Assembly (NCBI RefSeq): GCF_900116895.1
Contig: NZ_FPCF01000005.1
Location: 1-64,000 of the forward strand
DNA from: Pseudidiomarina donghaiensis
GTDB taxonomy: Bacteria > Pseudomonadota > Gammaproteobacteria > Enterobacterales > Alteromonadaceae
DNA length: 64,000 bases
Direction: 5' to 3'
Shown: piece by piece, positions 18,675-27,670 of the stretch
Numbering within the stretch: the first letter of the stretch is position 1
Layout: every line of letters starts with the position of its first letter
Notes under the pieces: model-generated
What the model was told of the DNA's origin: nothing
The model's input: the letters and a program-made list of their open reading frames with translations, nothing else
Database searches by the model: none
Translations under genes and position numbers: made by a program

Positions 18675-20825
18675 TTAGAAGCTGTATTCTAAACCTAATG
18701 ACACGGTTTGTGGCTTGTTCGGGCGCGCGCCATGTGGTGTGCGTGAAACAATGCGTTGTTGGTCAAATAGGTTGTCTACTTTCACAAATACAGTGGCCTG
18801 GTTGCTCAGTGGGTAGCGGCTAATCAAGTCCACCACAAATACTGAGTCGGTGTAGCTAAAGGCATTGGTGTTGTTGTTGCAGCCAACGCTTACACAAGTT
18901 TCGTCCATGTATTTTGCAACCACGTACTGGTTCCAGCCTGAGTCATGCTCAACACCGACACGTAAGCTCATGGTGTGCTCTGGAATATCGGCCAAACGGT
19001 CGCCTTTTTGCACGCCAGTCACTGGGTTGGTGGCACTAATTTCAGCGTCGCTAAAGGTGTAGTTAAAGTTCACTGGCAAGTTAAACTCACCGGCTTGCCA
19101 TTCGTAGCCCGCCTGGAACTCTAAGCCTTGTACTACGGCTTCGCCGGTCACAAATGTACCTGAGGTAGCGCCGTTGCTGCATGGGCTTGCTAACGAGCAC
19201 ACTTCGGCTTGGTTGTTAAAGTCGCTACGAAACGCGAGGGCTTCAACAAACCAGTCGTTGCTGTAACGCACACCCGCTTCGTAGTTCGTGCTGGTTTCTG
19301 GTTCGTCAGTTTCTGTTGCGCCGCCACCAATGGGTGAGAAGCCGCGATGCACACCGGCAAGTACCTGCCAGTTGTTGTTTAGGTCATAGGTAAATGACGC
19401 GCCCGGCAGCCATTCTTGAGTGTTGTTCGAGCGGTAGCTTGGAGTGTCCGCGCGTTCTGGCGTTGCGAACTGCTGACGGTAGGTGTCGACGTCTTCATAG
19501 CGTAACGCTAGGTTCACTAATAAAGCATCGGTAACTTGCCAAGCGTCGGTTACCCACAAGCTAAGAGCATCGCCGCCTTCCAAGCGGTTGTCACCGCCGG
19601 TGGGTTCAATTATACGGTCAAACACTAGGCTACCGTTAATTTGGTCGTACACTTCTTTTGGCTGATAACGGTCTAATGAGTCGTTGTGATCACGCACACC
19701 GACATTTAGGGTGTGGTCTGCCAACAAGGTGGTGACATTCAATTCAACGCCATATGACTCATATGTGCGGTCGCCGTGAGTATAAGTTAGGTCTTGAACG
19801 TCAAGAGTCCCGTCTAAAATAGCTTGGGCCTGGGCGTCGCCTGCGTTCGCTGCATTAATGAATGAGCTGGTACTGGTTTTGAACCAGTCACGATGGTACT
19901 CATTGCGATAGGCAATGGCGCTTAAACGCGACGCATCGGTTAAGTCTAAGCTGTAGGTTAATGAAAAGCTTTTGTGCTGGTTGTCCATTTGGTCAATTTC
20001 GGACAAGCCATAACGACGGTTTGGGTTCTCAGCAAAGTCTTTGTCAGTTAAACCCGCGTAGGTTTCGTTAGACACCTGCTCTGAATACTGCATTTTGGCC
20101 AATAAGCTTTGGCGCTCGCCAGTCCAGCTAAGTTTTACTAAATAGTCTTCAATATCGAAGCCAGCATCACGGCTGCTGCGGTCAATGTCTTTAAAGCCAT
20201 CGCTGCTGCGCTGCACAGTGTCAATCAAGAAGCCGAAATCACCGGCGCGGCCACCGTAGTATGCGTGAATATCTTGAGTGTTGTGCTCACCAAACTTGGT
20301 GGTGATTTTGCCGCGGTTTTGTTGCGGAATTGGGGTGGTGATCATGTTAATCACGCCGCCCGTTGTTTGCGGGCCGTAACGCAGAAGCGGTGCACCTTTG
20401 AGTACTTCAATGGTGTGCATGCGGTAAGCTTCTGGGAAATAGTATGCGGCTGGGTCAACGTACGGTAATGGCGCAATTAAAACGCCGTCTTCCATGAGGG
20501 TGACTTTGCTGCTGCGACCGCCAGAGGCAGCACGAATACCAATGTTAGGGCGCAAGCCTTGGCCGTCCTCTTCGCGGATATAAACGCCAGGTACGGTTTT
20601 CAATAACTGGTTAATATCGGTGTTGGCTTCAATGGTAATTTGTTCTGCGTCAACGACAGCACTAGAGCCTGGTAGCTTTTGCGCATCTTGCTTGCTACCA
20701 ATAATTTGCATAACTTCGTCAATATTATCGTCGCTGCTATTTGTTGCTGCAGTTTCAGCATGCGCGACAGACAGTTGCAACCCCAGTGCCGTGAGCAGTG
20801 CGGTTGCTAAGATAGAACGTTGCAT
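18675..20825 (-). CDS. TonB-dependent receptor, FecA-like (ferric dicitrate type)
   Basis: This outer-membrane receptor resembles FecA, which imports ferric citrate. The start at 20825 gives a signal peptide ending AHAET and is preceded by GGGGGA; the frame is open earlier but runs through the promoter. The plug (about 45-160) contains PGVYIREEDGQGLRPNIGIR and MEDGVLIAPLPY, and RYGPQTTGGVINM leads into the barrel, all as in FecA. The barrel ends TVSLGLEYSF. There is no N-terminal signalling domain and no fecIR nearby, unlike E. coli, so control is probably by Fur alone through the box at 20871. Length is 716 residues. Citrate as ligand is inferred from similarity only. Confidence 0.88.
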   Translation of the reverse strand: MQRSILATALLTALGLQLSVAHAETAATNSSDDNIDEVMQIIGSKQDAQKLPGSSAVVDAEQITIEANTDINQLLKTVPGVYIREEDGQGLRPNIGIRAASGGRSSKVTLMEDGVLIAPLPYVDPAAYYFPEAYRMHTIEVLKGAPLLRYGPQTTGGVINMITTPIPQQNRGKITTKFGEHNTQDIHAYYGGRAGDFGFLIDTVQRSSDGFKDIDRSSRDAGFDIEDYLVKLSWTGERQSLLAKMQYSEQVSNETYAGLTDKDFAENPNRRYGLSEIDQMDNQHKSFSLTYSLDLTDASRLSAIAYRNEYHRDWFKTSTSSFINAANAGDAQAQAILDGTLDVQDLTYTHGDRTYESYGVELNVTTLLADHTLNVGVRDHNDSLDRYQPKEVYDQINGSLVFDRIIEPTGGDNRLEGGDALSLWVTDAWQVTDALLVNLALRYEDVDTYRQQFATPERADTPSYRSNNTQEWLPGASFTYDLNNNWQVLAGVHRGFSPIGGGATETDEPETSTNYEAGVRYSNDWFVEALAFRSDFNNQAEVCSLASPCSNGATSGTFVTGEAVVQGLEFQAGYEWQAGEFNLPVNFNYTFSDAEISATNPVTGVQKGDRLADIPEHTMSLRVGVEHDSGWNQYVVAKYMDETCVSVGCNNNTNAFSYTDSVFVVDLISRYPLSNQATVFVKVDNLFDQQRIVSRTPHGARPNKPQTVSLGLEYSF

Positions 20826-20870
20826 CGAATTTCCCCCAAAAGTCGAACAAAATTTAGGGGGTGGAGTATA

Positions 20871-20889
20871 AATGCAAATTATTCGCATT
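20871..20889. promoter_or_regulatory. Fur box upstream of the FecA-like receptor
   Basis: AATGCAAATTATTCGCATT is a 19-bp near-perfect palindrome (7-1-7 core TGCAAAT-T-ATTCGCA with one mismatch) and fits the Fur consensus. It lies 46 bp before the receptor start and also 15 bp from the stop of the EVE gene, which reads toward it. Confidence 0.82.
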
Positions 20890-20903
20890 TACAAGCTATT
20901 CGA

Positions 20904-21359
20904 TCAAACTTTAACTAAAACACTATCTCGCTCAACTTTTGAAAAAGGTATGACACTTAAACGATTGCCTTTTTGTATCAGTGGGCTGTCGGCTAATTCG
21001 GCCACGTTCTTAAGCTCATCAAGGGTGAGAATTCGCGCAAATTTACGCATAAACTTTAAGTCGACGGCATCCCATCGTGGGTTGTCTGGCTTGCTGCGCT
21101 TGTCAAAGTAGGCTGATTCGGGATTGAATTGAGTCGGGTCTGAGTAAGCTGTACGAGTGACGCGAACAATACCGGCAATGCCAATTTTTGCGCAGCTTGA
21201 ATGATATATAAAAACCTCATCGCCAATGGCCATATCTCGCATGAAATTGCGTGCTTGGTAATTGCGGACACCGTCCCAGCGAATGACTTGATCCGGTGTT
21301 GCGGCAAAATCATCAATGCTGCACTCGTCGGGTTCGGTTTTCATAAGCCAATACTGCAT
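20904..21359 (-). CDS. EVE domain protein (modified-base or RNA-binding)
   Basis: EVE domains are PUA-like folds that bind modified bases in DNA or RNA; some sit next to restriction or other defence genes, others are housekeeping. The 151-residue protein is a single EVE domain: MQYWLMKTEPDECSIDD at the start, WDGVRNYQARNFMRDM (the conserved base-pocket loop), GDEVFIYHSS and a final NRLSVIPFSKVE. No defence gene is near; its neighbours are iron uptake and a luciferase-like oxidoreductase, so this is likely the ordinary stand-alone form. It reads toward the FecA-like gene in the same direction, with the Fur box between. Confidence 0.9.
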   Translation of the reverse strand: MQYWLMKTEPDECSIDDFAATPDQVIRWDGVRNYQARNFMRDMAIGDEVFIYHSSCAKIGIAGIVRVTRTAYSDPTQFNPESAYFDKRSKPDNPRWDAVDLKFMRKFARILTLDELKNVAELADSPLIQKGNRLSVIPFSKVERDSVLVKV

Positions 21360-21487
21360 AGCTGCTGTCCTCTTATATTTTTCGGGTAAGTCATGTCTCT
21401 TAAGTAAACAGGCTGATAATTTGGTAGCATGGTACGCAAATTACGCGCAGTTGACGACTGTTTGCGTTTGGCAGTATTTAAGGAGTC

Positions 21488-22495
21488 ATGATGTTACAAC
21501 CTGCGAATAAAGTGAAACTATCGGTACTTGATCTAGCGCCGATAACCGAAGGCAGTGACGCTCGGCAGTCATTATTGAATTCGGCTGACTTGGCTCGGCA
21601 TGTTGAAAACTGGGGTTATCACCGCTTTTGGATGGCTGAGCACCACAACATGACAGGCATCGCAAGTGCCGCGACCGCTGTTGCCTTAGCTTATATTGGT
21701 AGTCAAACCCAACACATTCGCATTGGCGCTGGCGGTATTATGCTGCCCAATCATGCGCCGCTAATCGCTGCTGAGCAATTTGGTACCTTGGCGGCGTTAT
21801 ACCCAAATCGGGTTGACTTGGGCTTGGGCCGCGCACCGGGAACCGATGGTGCCACCTTGCGTGCTTTGCGTCGCACTTACGACAGCGCGGACGGTTTTCC
21901 AGCTGACGTGCAAGAGTTACTCATGTATTTAGATGACCCCAAACCTGAGCAAACAATTAAAGCCGTACCTGGCATGGGGTCACAGGTGCCAGTTTGGATA
22001 TTGGGTTCAAGTTTGTTTGGTGCTCAGCTAGCCGCTCGTTTGGGCCTGCCTTATGCGTTCGCTTCGCACTTTGCACCCGATTATTTGCAGTTAGCACTTG
22101 AGGCTTACCGTAACAACTTTCAACCGTCCAAGTATCTCGACAAGCCGTATGCCGTGGCGGCGGTAAACGTATTTGCAGCGGACTCAGAGCAAGCCGCAAA
22201 GCGCTTGAAGAGCTCCATGCAGCAGCAATTTATTGCATTACGCCAAGGTACCCCAGGGCCATTACCTGCACCTCTAGATGATATTGAGCAGCAGGTTGAT
22301 CCCATGGCTTTAGCTGCTGCAAATCATGCGTTAAAGTATACCGCTAGCGGCACCGCTGAACAGGTGCATCAATACCTGCGCGACTTTGTCGCCGCTACTG
22401 GCGTTAACGAAGTTATGTTGACTTGCCATGCTTATGACCACCAAGCGCGCTTGCGCAGCTTCGAATTGGCACAAGGAGTGCAATTTGAGTCATGA
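21488..22495 (+). CDS. Luciferase-like (LLM class) flavin-dependent oxidoreductase
   Basis: LLM enzymes use reduced FMN (or F420 in other taxa) and O2 in monooxygenation. The 335-residue protein is a full TIM barrel of the group with [14 protein letters not shown] at the start and [26 protein letters not shown] and [12 protein letters not shown] in order. It does not have the bacterial luciferase LuxA/LuxB signatures. Two adjacent ATG codons (21488, 21491) follow AAGGAG; either could start it. It overlaps the heme oxygenase gene downstream by 11 bp, so it heads that operon. Why a flavin monooxygenase is translated together with a heme oxygenase is not known. Confidence 0.9.
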   Translation: MMLQPANKVKLSVLDLAPITEGSDARQSLLNSADLARHVENWGYHRFWMAEHHNMTGIASAATAVALAYIGSQTQHIRIGAGGIMLPNHAPLIAAEQFGTLAALYPNRVDLGLGRAPGTDGATLRALRRTYDSADGFPADVQELLMYLDDPKPEQTIKAVPGMGSQVPVWILGSSLFGAQLAARLGLPYAFASHFAPDYLQLALEAYRNNFQPSKYLDKPYAVAAVNVFAADSEQAAKRLKSSMQQQFIALRQGTPGPLPAPLDDIEQQVDPMALAAANHALKYTASGTAEQVHQYLRDFVAATGVNEVMLTCHAYDHQARLRSFELAQGVQFES

Positions 22496-23090
22496 ATTAC
22501 TAACCGCATTGCGTGAAAATACTCACGCAATGCATCAAGCGTTAGATCATCACCCGATGATGGCACGGCTGTTACAACCAGAGTTAACCGCCACGACTTA
22601 TGCCAATACCTTAGCCTGGTTACACCCCCTACAAACAGTGCTTGAAGGGCACCTTGCGAAGTTGCTCTCAACTTATGCTAGCCACCTTGAGTTAGCTTCT
22701 CGCGTGGCCGCCTTAAACGATGATTTAGAGCGGCTCAATACTCAGCCATACCAGTTGCCGGACGATATTCAGTTAGAAATTCAACGAACTCTAACGCCGT
22801 CGTTAGGCACCGTAGCCGGTATGCTTTATGTTTTAAATGGGGCGCGCCTAGGCTCAGCGCACATAGCGCGACGCCTACAGTATACAAGCCCTGATTTACC
22901 CAGCCGATACTTTGCTGAGGCAAACGGTGAAATTCATTGGCCGTACACCTTAAAACTGATCGATCATTTAGAAAATTACGAATATAGTGATTGTACATCT
23001 GCTGCTGAAGCAGTTTTTCGGTGGTACATCAAAGTAATGAATAGCGCTCAACAGGACGCTGTATGTCAAACGGTGTGTGGGTATACATAG
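22485..23090 (+). CDS. bphO: Biliverdin-producing heme oxygenase (BphO-like), TTG start
   Basis: Heme oxygenase opens heme to biliverdin IXalpha, CO and iron. Only a TTG at 22485 makes sense as start: AAGGAG lies 6 bases upstream and the protein then begins [20 protein letters not shown], with the LRxxTxxxH motif giving proximal His17. The 201-residue protein keeps the distal-helix block [22 protein letters not shown], comparable to the Gly-rich haem-pocket motif of the family. Biliverdin is the chromophore of bacteriophytochromes, and one is encoded at 32774, so I read this as the chromophore-supply enzyme (BphO); iron release from heme is the alternative. It overlaps the luciferase-like gene (11 bp) and the GGDEF-EAL gene (28 bp), so the three are translationally coupled. 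Confidence 0.88.
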   Translation: MSHELLTALRENTHAMHQALDHHPMMARLLQPELTATTYANTLAWLHPLQTVLEGHLAKLLSTYASHLELASRVAALNDDLERLNTQPYQLPDDIQLEIQRTLTPSLGTVAGMLYVLNGARLGSAHIARRLQYTSPDLPSRYFAEANGEIHWPYTLKLIDHLENYEYSDCTSAAEAVFRWYIKVMNSAQQDAVCQTVCGYT

Positions 23091-25711
23091 TAATAATTGC
23101 TGTATTAGCGCTAAGCGTTGCTGTGGCGTTTGCGTTGGTGTGGCGTTTACGGTTGAAAGTTAGGGCGCAGCGAAATTTTCTGCACGACTTTATTGATGCT
23201 GAATATGATACCTTGCGGGCACTAGCCCAAAACCGACCGTTGTCAGAAAAGCTAAGTGATATTTGTGAGCTCGTAGAGCACCAAGTTCAAGACAGTTTTG
23301 CGTCGGTCATGATTGCCGATAGCTCATTAACTGTTTTAAATGCTGAAGCTGTAGGCGGATTACCTCAGGCTTTTAGGCTGGCTTTACAGAACCTATCCAT
23401 AGCCGATGGCGTTGGTGCCTGTGGTACCGCAGCTGCATTGGGTGAACCGGTTATTGTCGCTGACATGTACTGTGATGAACGCTTTGACTCATTCGTACCA
23501 CTGATAACGCAATACAACCTGCGCGCCGCATGGTCATTTCCAATATTTTCTGCAGAAAAACAATTGCTCGGTACCTTTGCTTTATATTCCAAACTTGCTA
23601 GAACGCCTAGCATTTCAGACATGAAGTTAATAGACCGCAGCCGCGAGCTCATTTCTTTGGTAATTACACAGCATCGCGATCGGGTTGAGCGCGAGCGCAG
23701 TGAGCAACATACGTTGTCGTTGTTTGATTACAACCCAGAGGCCGTATTTACCCTTGATCTTGAAGGGCATTTTATGAGCTTAAATGCGGCCGCCGAACGC
23801 TTAATTGAATTTAAAGCCGAACAAATGGTTGGGCAGCCTTATGATTTGGTAGTGCTTGAGGAAGACAAACAGCGGACGCGAGAGCACTTTGAAGCGACCA
23901 AGCGTGGGGAACCTCAACATTATGAAATTGGCGTGCTGAATCAACGCGGGCAGCTACAACGCATTGAAATTACCAATATGCCGATAATTATTAATGGCGA
24001 AATTACCGGTGTTCATGGCATTGCCAAAAACGTGACTCAGCAACGCGAATACGAGGAACGGTTACAAATTTTGGACCGTAGTGTCGAGGCGAGTACGAAC
24101 GGTGTCGTGATAAGCGATGCTCGCAAAAAGGGATTTCCGGTTATTTATGTAAACCCTGCATTTAGTGCCATTACAGGGTACCAAGCCGAAGAAATGCTGG
24201 GGCGCAGTTGCTCCATGTTACAAGGGCCGGGAACTAGCCTCAACGCCACGAAAAAAATTGCCGATGCGCTGCGCGAAAAGCGTGAAGTGCGTTGCACTAT
24301 TCGTAATTACCGCAAAGACGGGACACCGTTTTGGAACGAACTAATCCTTTCGCCAGTGCGCGATAGTCATGGTGAAGTGACTCACTATGTTGGCTTACAA
24401 AGCGACATATCAGCGCGTATTGCGCACGAAGAAAAATTGGCCTACCAAGCAACGCATGACGTATTAACAGGGCTTGCGAATCGGTCGTCGTTAGAAACTT
24501 ATTTGTATGAGTCAAGCCTGCATGAAACCAAGCTGGTTTATGTGTTATTTATTGATCTTGATGGCTTTAAGCCAGTTAACGACAGTTTAGGCCACGAATG
24601 TGGTGACCATATTTTACAGCAAACGGCACAGCGTCTGCGCGCAGCGATTCCTGAGCAAGACATGCTTGCGCGCTTTGGTGGCGATGAATTTGTTGCGGTG
24701 GTGCAAAGCATCACTGAACCGAGCGATGTCGTGGCTTTGGTGAAAACCATTTTGGCGCAGTTTGACGCGCCTTTTGTGTACGAAGACGCCGAGGTAACGC
24801 TGTCGGCAGCTATCGGTATTGCTAGCAGTGATGTACCGACAAGCCACCCCAATGAGCTGATTCAGTTTGCTGATGTGGCCATGTATGAAGCGAAACGCCT
24901 GGGTAGTGGTACTTATCAGTGGTTCTCGCCAGAGCTTGATTTAGGTACACAGCAACAATTAACCCTGCGCACACAGTTGCAAGAAGCCATAACGAAACAA
25001 CAATTTGAGGTGTTTTATCAGCCGATAGTTAACAATGTTGGTGCAGTGGTGGCGGCCGAGGCCTTGGTGCGCTGGAAACACCCAGAACAAGGCTATATTT
25101 CGCCGGTTGAATTTATTCCGTTAGCTGAACGCACAGGGCAAATTGTGACGATAGGCCGTTGGGTGTTAGAGCAAGCTTGTCGTGATTTGTCGCAGTTGCG
25201 TGAGCACGGTGTTGGTCAAGTGAGCGTCAACTTTTCGCCCATGCAATTTTACCGTGACGATTTTCTATCGTCGGTTGAGCAGGCAGTTCGTGCGTATGGC
25301 GTAAAACCGGGGCAATTGGTAGCGGAGATTACTGAGAACGTATTGCTGCGCGATACCACCGCCTCTTTGGCAATGATGCATAAGTTACGTGACTTAGGTA
25401 TTGAAATTGCTTTAGATGACTTTGGTACTGGGTTTGCCAGTTTGAGTTACTTGAATATGATTCCGGCCCAGAAACTCAAAATAGACCGTATTTTCGTACA
25501 AGACATTCACATCAACAGTCGCAACGCCGCCATAACCCGCGGCGTGTTAACCATGGCTGCTGAGTTGGGTATGACGGTTGTTGCCGAAGGGGTGGAAACC
25601 TCAGACGAGCGCGACTACCTGAACAATTATGCCTGTGACTTTATGCAGGGTTACTTGTTCTGTAAGCCATTGCCTATAGCTGAGCTGATTGATTGGTTAA
25701 ACCACAAATAA
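23063..25711 (+). CDS. GAF-PAS-LOV-like-GGDEF-EAL sensor protein
   Basis: This is a c-di-GMP enzyme with stacked sensors, 882 residues. In order: one membrane helix (6-28), GAF (about 55-205), PAS (215-330), a second PAS (335-455), GGDEF (460-620) and EAL (640-880). The second PAS looks like a LOV domain: GRSCSMLQGPGT at 380-391 keeps the photoactive Cys (Cys383) of GxNCRFLQ, and NYRKDGTPFWN (Asn415, Asn425) with GLQSD (Gln446) match the flavin-binding positions; the Asn and Arg of NCRF are both Ser here, so flavin binding is likely but not certain. GGDEF (539-543) and EAL (666-668) motifs are intact, with DDFGTG and AEGVE. The inhibitory RxxD site is lost (PEQD). It overlaps the heme oxygenase by 28 bp. 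Confidence 0.88.
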   Translation: MSNGVWVYIVIIAVLALSVAVAFALVWRLRLKVRAQRNFLHDFIDAEYDTLRALAQNRPLSEKLSDICELVEHQVQDSFASVMIADSSLTVLNAEAVGGLPQAFRLALQNLSIADGVGACGTAAALGEPVIVADMYCDERFDSFVPLITQYNLRAAWSFPIFSAEKQLLGTFALYSKLARTPSISDMKLIDRSRELISLVITQHRDRVERERSEQHTLSLFDYNPEAVFTLDLEGHFMSLNAAAERLIEFKAEQMVGQPYDLVVLEEDKQRTREHFEATKRGEPQHYEIGVLNQRGQLQRIEITNMPIIINGEITGVHGIAKNVTQQREYEERLQILDRSVEASTNGVVISDARKKGFPVIYVNPAFSAITGYQAEEMLGRSCSMLQGPGTSLNATKKIADALREKREVRCTIRNYRKDGTPFWNELILSPVRDSHGEVTHYVGLQSDISARIAHEEKLAYQATHDVLTGLANRSSLETYLYESSLHETKLVYVLFIDLDGFKPVNDSLGHECGDHILQQTAQRLRAAIPEQDMLARFGGDEFVAVVQSITEPSDVVALVKTILAQFDAPFVYEDAEVTLSAAIGIASSDVPTSHPNELIQFADVAMYEAKRLGSGTYQWFSPELDLGTQQQLTLRTQLQEAITKQQFEVFYQPIVNNVGAVVAAEALVRWKHPEQGYISPVEFIPLAERTGQIVTIGRWVLEQACRDLSQLREHGVGQVSVNFSPMQFYRDDFLSSVEQAVRAYGVKPGQLVAEITENVLLRDTTASLAMMHKLRDLGIEIALDDFGTGFASLSYLNMIPAQKLKIDRIFVQDIHINSRNAAITRGVLTMAAELGMTVVAEGVETSDERDYLNNYACDFMQGYLFCKPLPIAELIDWLNHK

Positions 25712-26986
25712 GTTACGGTACATGCGCTCAGCATAGTCATCTGTCATGCCAGCCACGTAGTCACACAGAATACGGTCGGCAGCTGCTTGACCTTGTTCGT
25801 GCTGAGCTTTTTGCCAGCGTTCACGGGTATTGCGTGGCAGCAAACGCAGCGGCTCGGTATGCAGCGCGGTGAATAAATCGAGTAGCATATTTTGGCTGCG
25901 GTAGCGTAACTGCTGAATAGACGGCTCATTGATGACATGCTCAAACACCACGTCTTTTAGGCTTTTTAACAAAAACGCTTCGTCGGTTGGCAAGGTTGCA
26001 TTAAAGCGAATTAACGGCTCTTGTGCTTGCGGCAATACTTCTTCAAGGCGTACCGCGGTCACAAAAATGTTCACGAGCGCACCAATTGCGTTTTTACGCT
26101 GATGGTGCTCGCGTCCAAACAACTGTTGCCCCAGCTTTTGCATCAGCTCGGCTAGGCCGCTTGGCAGAGCATCAATGACAGAGTCGACATGCGCATGCCA
26201 TTGGCTTTCGCTTAAGGTACCGGTAACGACCGCGTCTTCTAAATCATGCACGCCGTAAGCAATGTCGTCCGCTAGTTCCATCAGTGACGCATCAAGCGCT
26301 TTGTACTTTGATTTTTGCCAAGGGGCTTGGCTGAGTGTGTCAACCTGCTGGAACAATTCGCGGTCGCTGTCGTTTAACGGCTGCAACACCCAGTCTAAGA
26401 GGTCGGCATCGCAAGCAAATAGCGCTTTGGCTGGCTTCCACTTTGCCAAGCTTCCGGGTTTAGTCAGATGATCAGGGGCGGTTAATTCGGGCATCAGTAC
26501 TGGGTATTTGAGTAGCCCCAGCAGCGAGCGACGGGTTAGGTCCATGCCATGCTCGGGATGATACGCCTCAAGTTTACCGACAATACGAAATGTCTGACCG
26601 TTGCCTTCAAAGCCGCCAGAGCTGAGCATTTTGAAATGCAACGCAGCTTCGCCGCCATGGCCAAACGGTGGATGGCCAATGTCATGCGCTAAACAGAGTG
26701 TTTCCATGAGGTTTAAGTCGGGCAATAATTCGGCGTGCGCGGCACTGCTCACGTGTTGTAACTGATTTATTAGTGACGCACCAATTTGCGCGGCTTCTAA
26801 ACTGTGCGTTAAACGCGTGCGGTAGAAATCATTTTCACCAACGTTCATGATCTGGGTTTTCGACTGTAATCGACGAAAGGCCGCAGAGTGCAGCACCCGC
26901 GCGCGATCTCGTTGCCATGGCGTACGTAAATCACCTGGCCGATTTGAAGGGCCACCCGAGCGGCGTTGGTGCCAATGTTCCGTCAT
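25697..26986 (-). CDS. dGTPase-like HD-domain triphosphohydrolase
   Basis: Enzymes of this family cleave dNTPs to nucleoside and triphosphate; several relatives deplete dNTPs during phage infection. The 429-residue protein matches the anti-phage dGTPase/dgt-like group: RDRARVLHSAAFRRLQSKTQ, the HD metal motif in CLAHDIGHPPFGHGGE, and DDIAYGVHDLED. It is shorter than E. coli Dgt (505). It is convergent with the GGDEF-EAL gene and their ends overlap by 15 bp. A three-gene block follows in the same direction (methyltransferase, YajQ). Defence is a family-level possibility, not something the neighbourhood shows. Confidence 0.9.
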   Translation of the reverse strand: MTEHWHQRRSGGPSNRPGDLRTPWQRDRARVLHSAAFRRLQSKTQIMNVGENDFYRTRLTHSLEAAQIGASLINQLQHVSSAAHAELLPDLNLMETLCLAHDIGHPPFGHGGEAALHFKMLSSGGFEGNGQTFRIVGKLEAYHPEHGMDLTRRSLLGLLKYPVLMPELTAPDHLTKPGSLAKWKPAKALFACDADLLDWVLQPLNDSDRELFQQVDTLSQAPWQKSKYKALDASLMELADDIAYGVHDLEDAVVTGTLSESQWHAHVDSVIDALPSGLAELMQKLGQQLFGREHHQRKNAIGALVNIFVTAVRLEEVLPQAQEPLIRFNATLPTDEAFLLKSLKDVVFEHVINEPSIQQLRYRSQNMLLDLFTALHTEPLRLLPRNTRERWQKAQHEQGQAAADRILCDYVAGMTDDYAERMYRNLFVV

Positions 26987-27001
26987 GTGTTGGTTCCTGT
27001 A

Positions 27002-27667
27002 TTAACCTGAAATAGATTGTTGAAAAATTACCACATCTCGGGGGTAAATAGTCAGCTGTAAGCCAAACTTTTGCGCCAACCACTGAAACGTTTGTTCATG
27101 AAAAAAGCAAATATGGGTTGGGTCGTTGCGATACGTCCATTGTTTAAAGCGCTCAATACTGTCCCAGCGTTGCGTCATAATGCCCATGAGGGCGTTGGGT
27201 TTTAAACAGGCAAGCAATTGGTTAAAAACCTTTGCTGGTGTTGCAAGGTGCTCAACAACTTCGGTCGAAACAATAAAGTCATATTGCTGTTGAAGCCTGG
27301 TCGGCTCATTGTCGTAATAAATATCGAACGTTGTGCAGCGAACCCCTATCTCGCGGAACATTTCAGCTAACACCGGAGTTGGGCCGCAACCAAAATCTAA
27401 GCCTTGGCTGCCCGCCGGCAATAGCGCACTTAATGGCGTAAACAAGCGCGATAAGAAGGCTCTATAACCCGGGTCGCCTGGGTTGTTTTCATGCAAGTCA
27501 TAAATGGCTTTTTCAGCCACTGCATCGAGTAAAAAACGCTGCGGTACGTGAATAAGTTGGCAGTTTGGGCAATACCAATATTCGCGGCCGGCTAACGGGC
27601 CTCGCTGCATGGTATCGAGCAGCGAGGTGTTCGTGCTTTGGCATAACGGGCATACAGACGCCGACAT
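27002..27667 (-). CDS. Zinc-ribbon class I SAM-dependent methyltransferase
   Basis: The N-terminus (residues 5-45) has CPLC and CPNC pairs, a zinc ribbon, followed by a Methyltransf_23-type Rossmann domain with GLDFGCGPTP as the SAM-binding loop and ISTEVVEHLATP-like VSTEVVEHL as motif post-I. It is 221 residues. It lies 3 bp after the YajQ gene and 15 bp before the dGTPase gene, so the three probably form one transcript read leftward. The target is unknown; zinc-ribbon methyltransferases of this kind act on small molecules or sugars as often as on proteins. Confidence 0.85.
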   Translation of the reverse strand: MSASVCPLCQSTNTSLLDTMQRGPLAGREYWYCPNCQLIHVPQRFLLDAVAEKAIYDLHENNPGDPGYRAFLSRLFTPLSALLPAGSQGLDFGCGPTPVLAEMFREIGVRCTTFDIYYDNEPTRLQQQYDFIVSTEVVEHLATPAKVFNQLLACLKPNALMGIMTQRWDSIERFKQWTYRNDPTHICFFHEQTFQWLAQKFGLQLTIYPRDVVIFQQSISG

Positions 27668-27670
27668 AGC

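Noticed and set aside
20904-21359. EVE protein as part of a defence island
   Set aside because: Neighbours are iron uptake and metabolism; no restriction, retron, CRISPR or Abi gene is near.
21488-22495. Bacterial luciferase
   Set aside because: It is a general LLM-fold oxidoreductase; no second subunit and no luxCDE genes.
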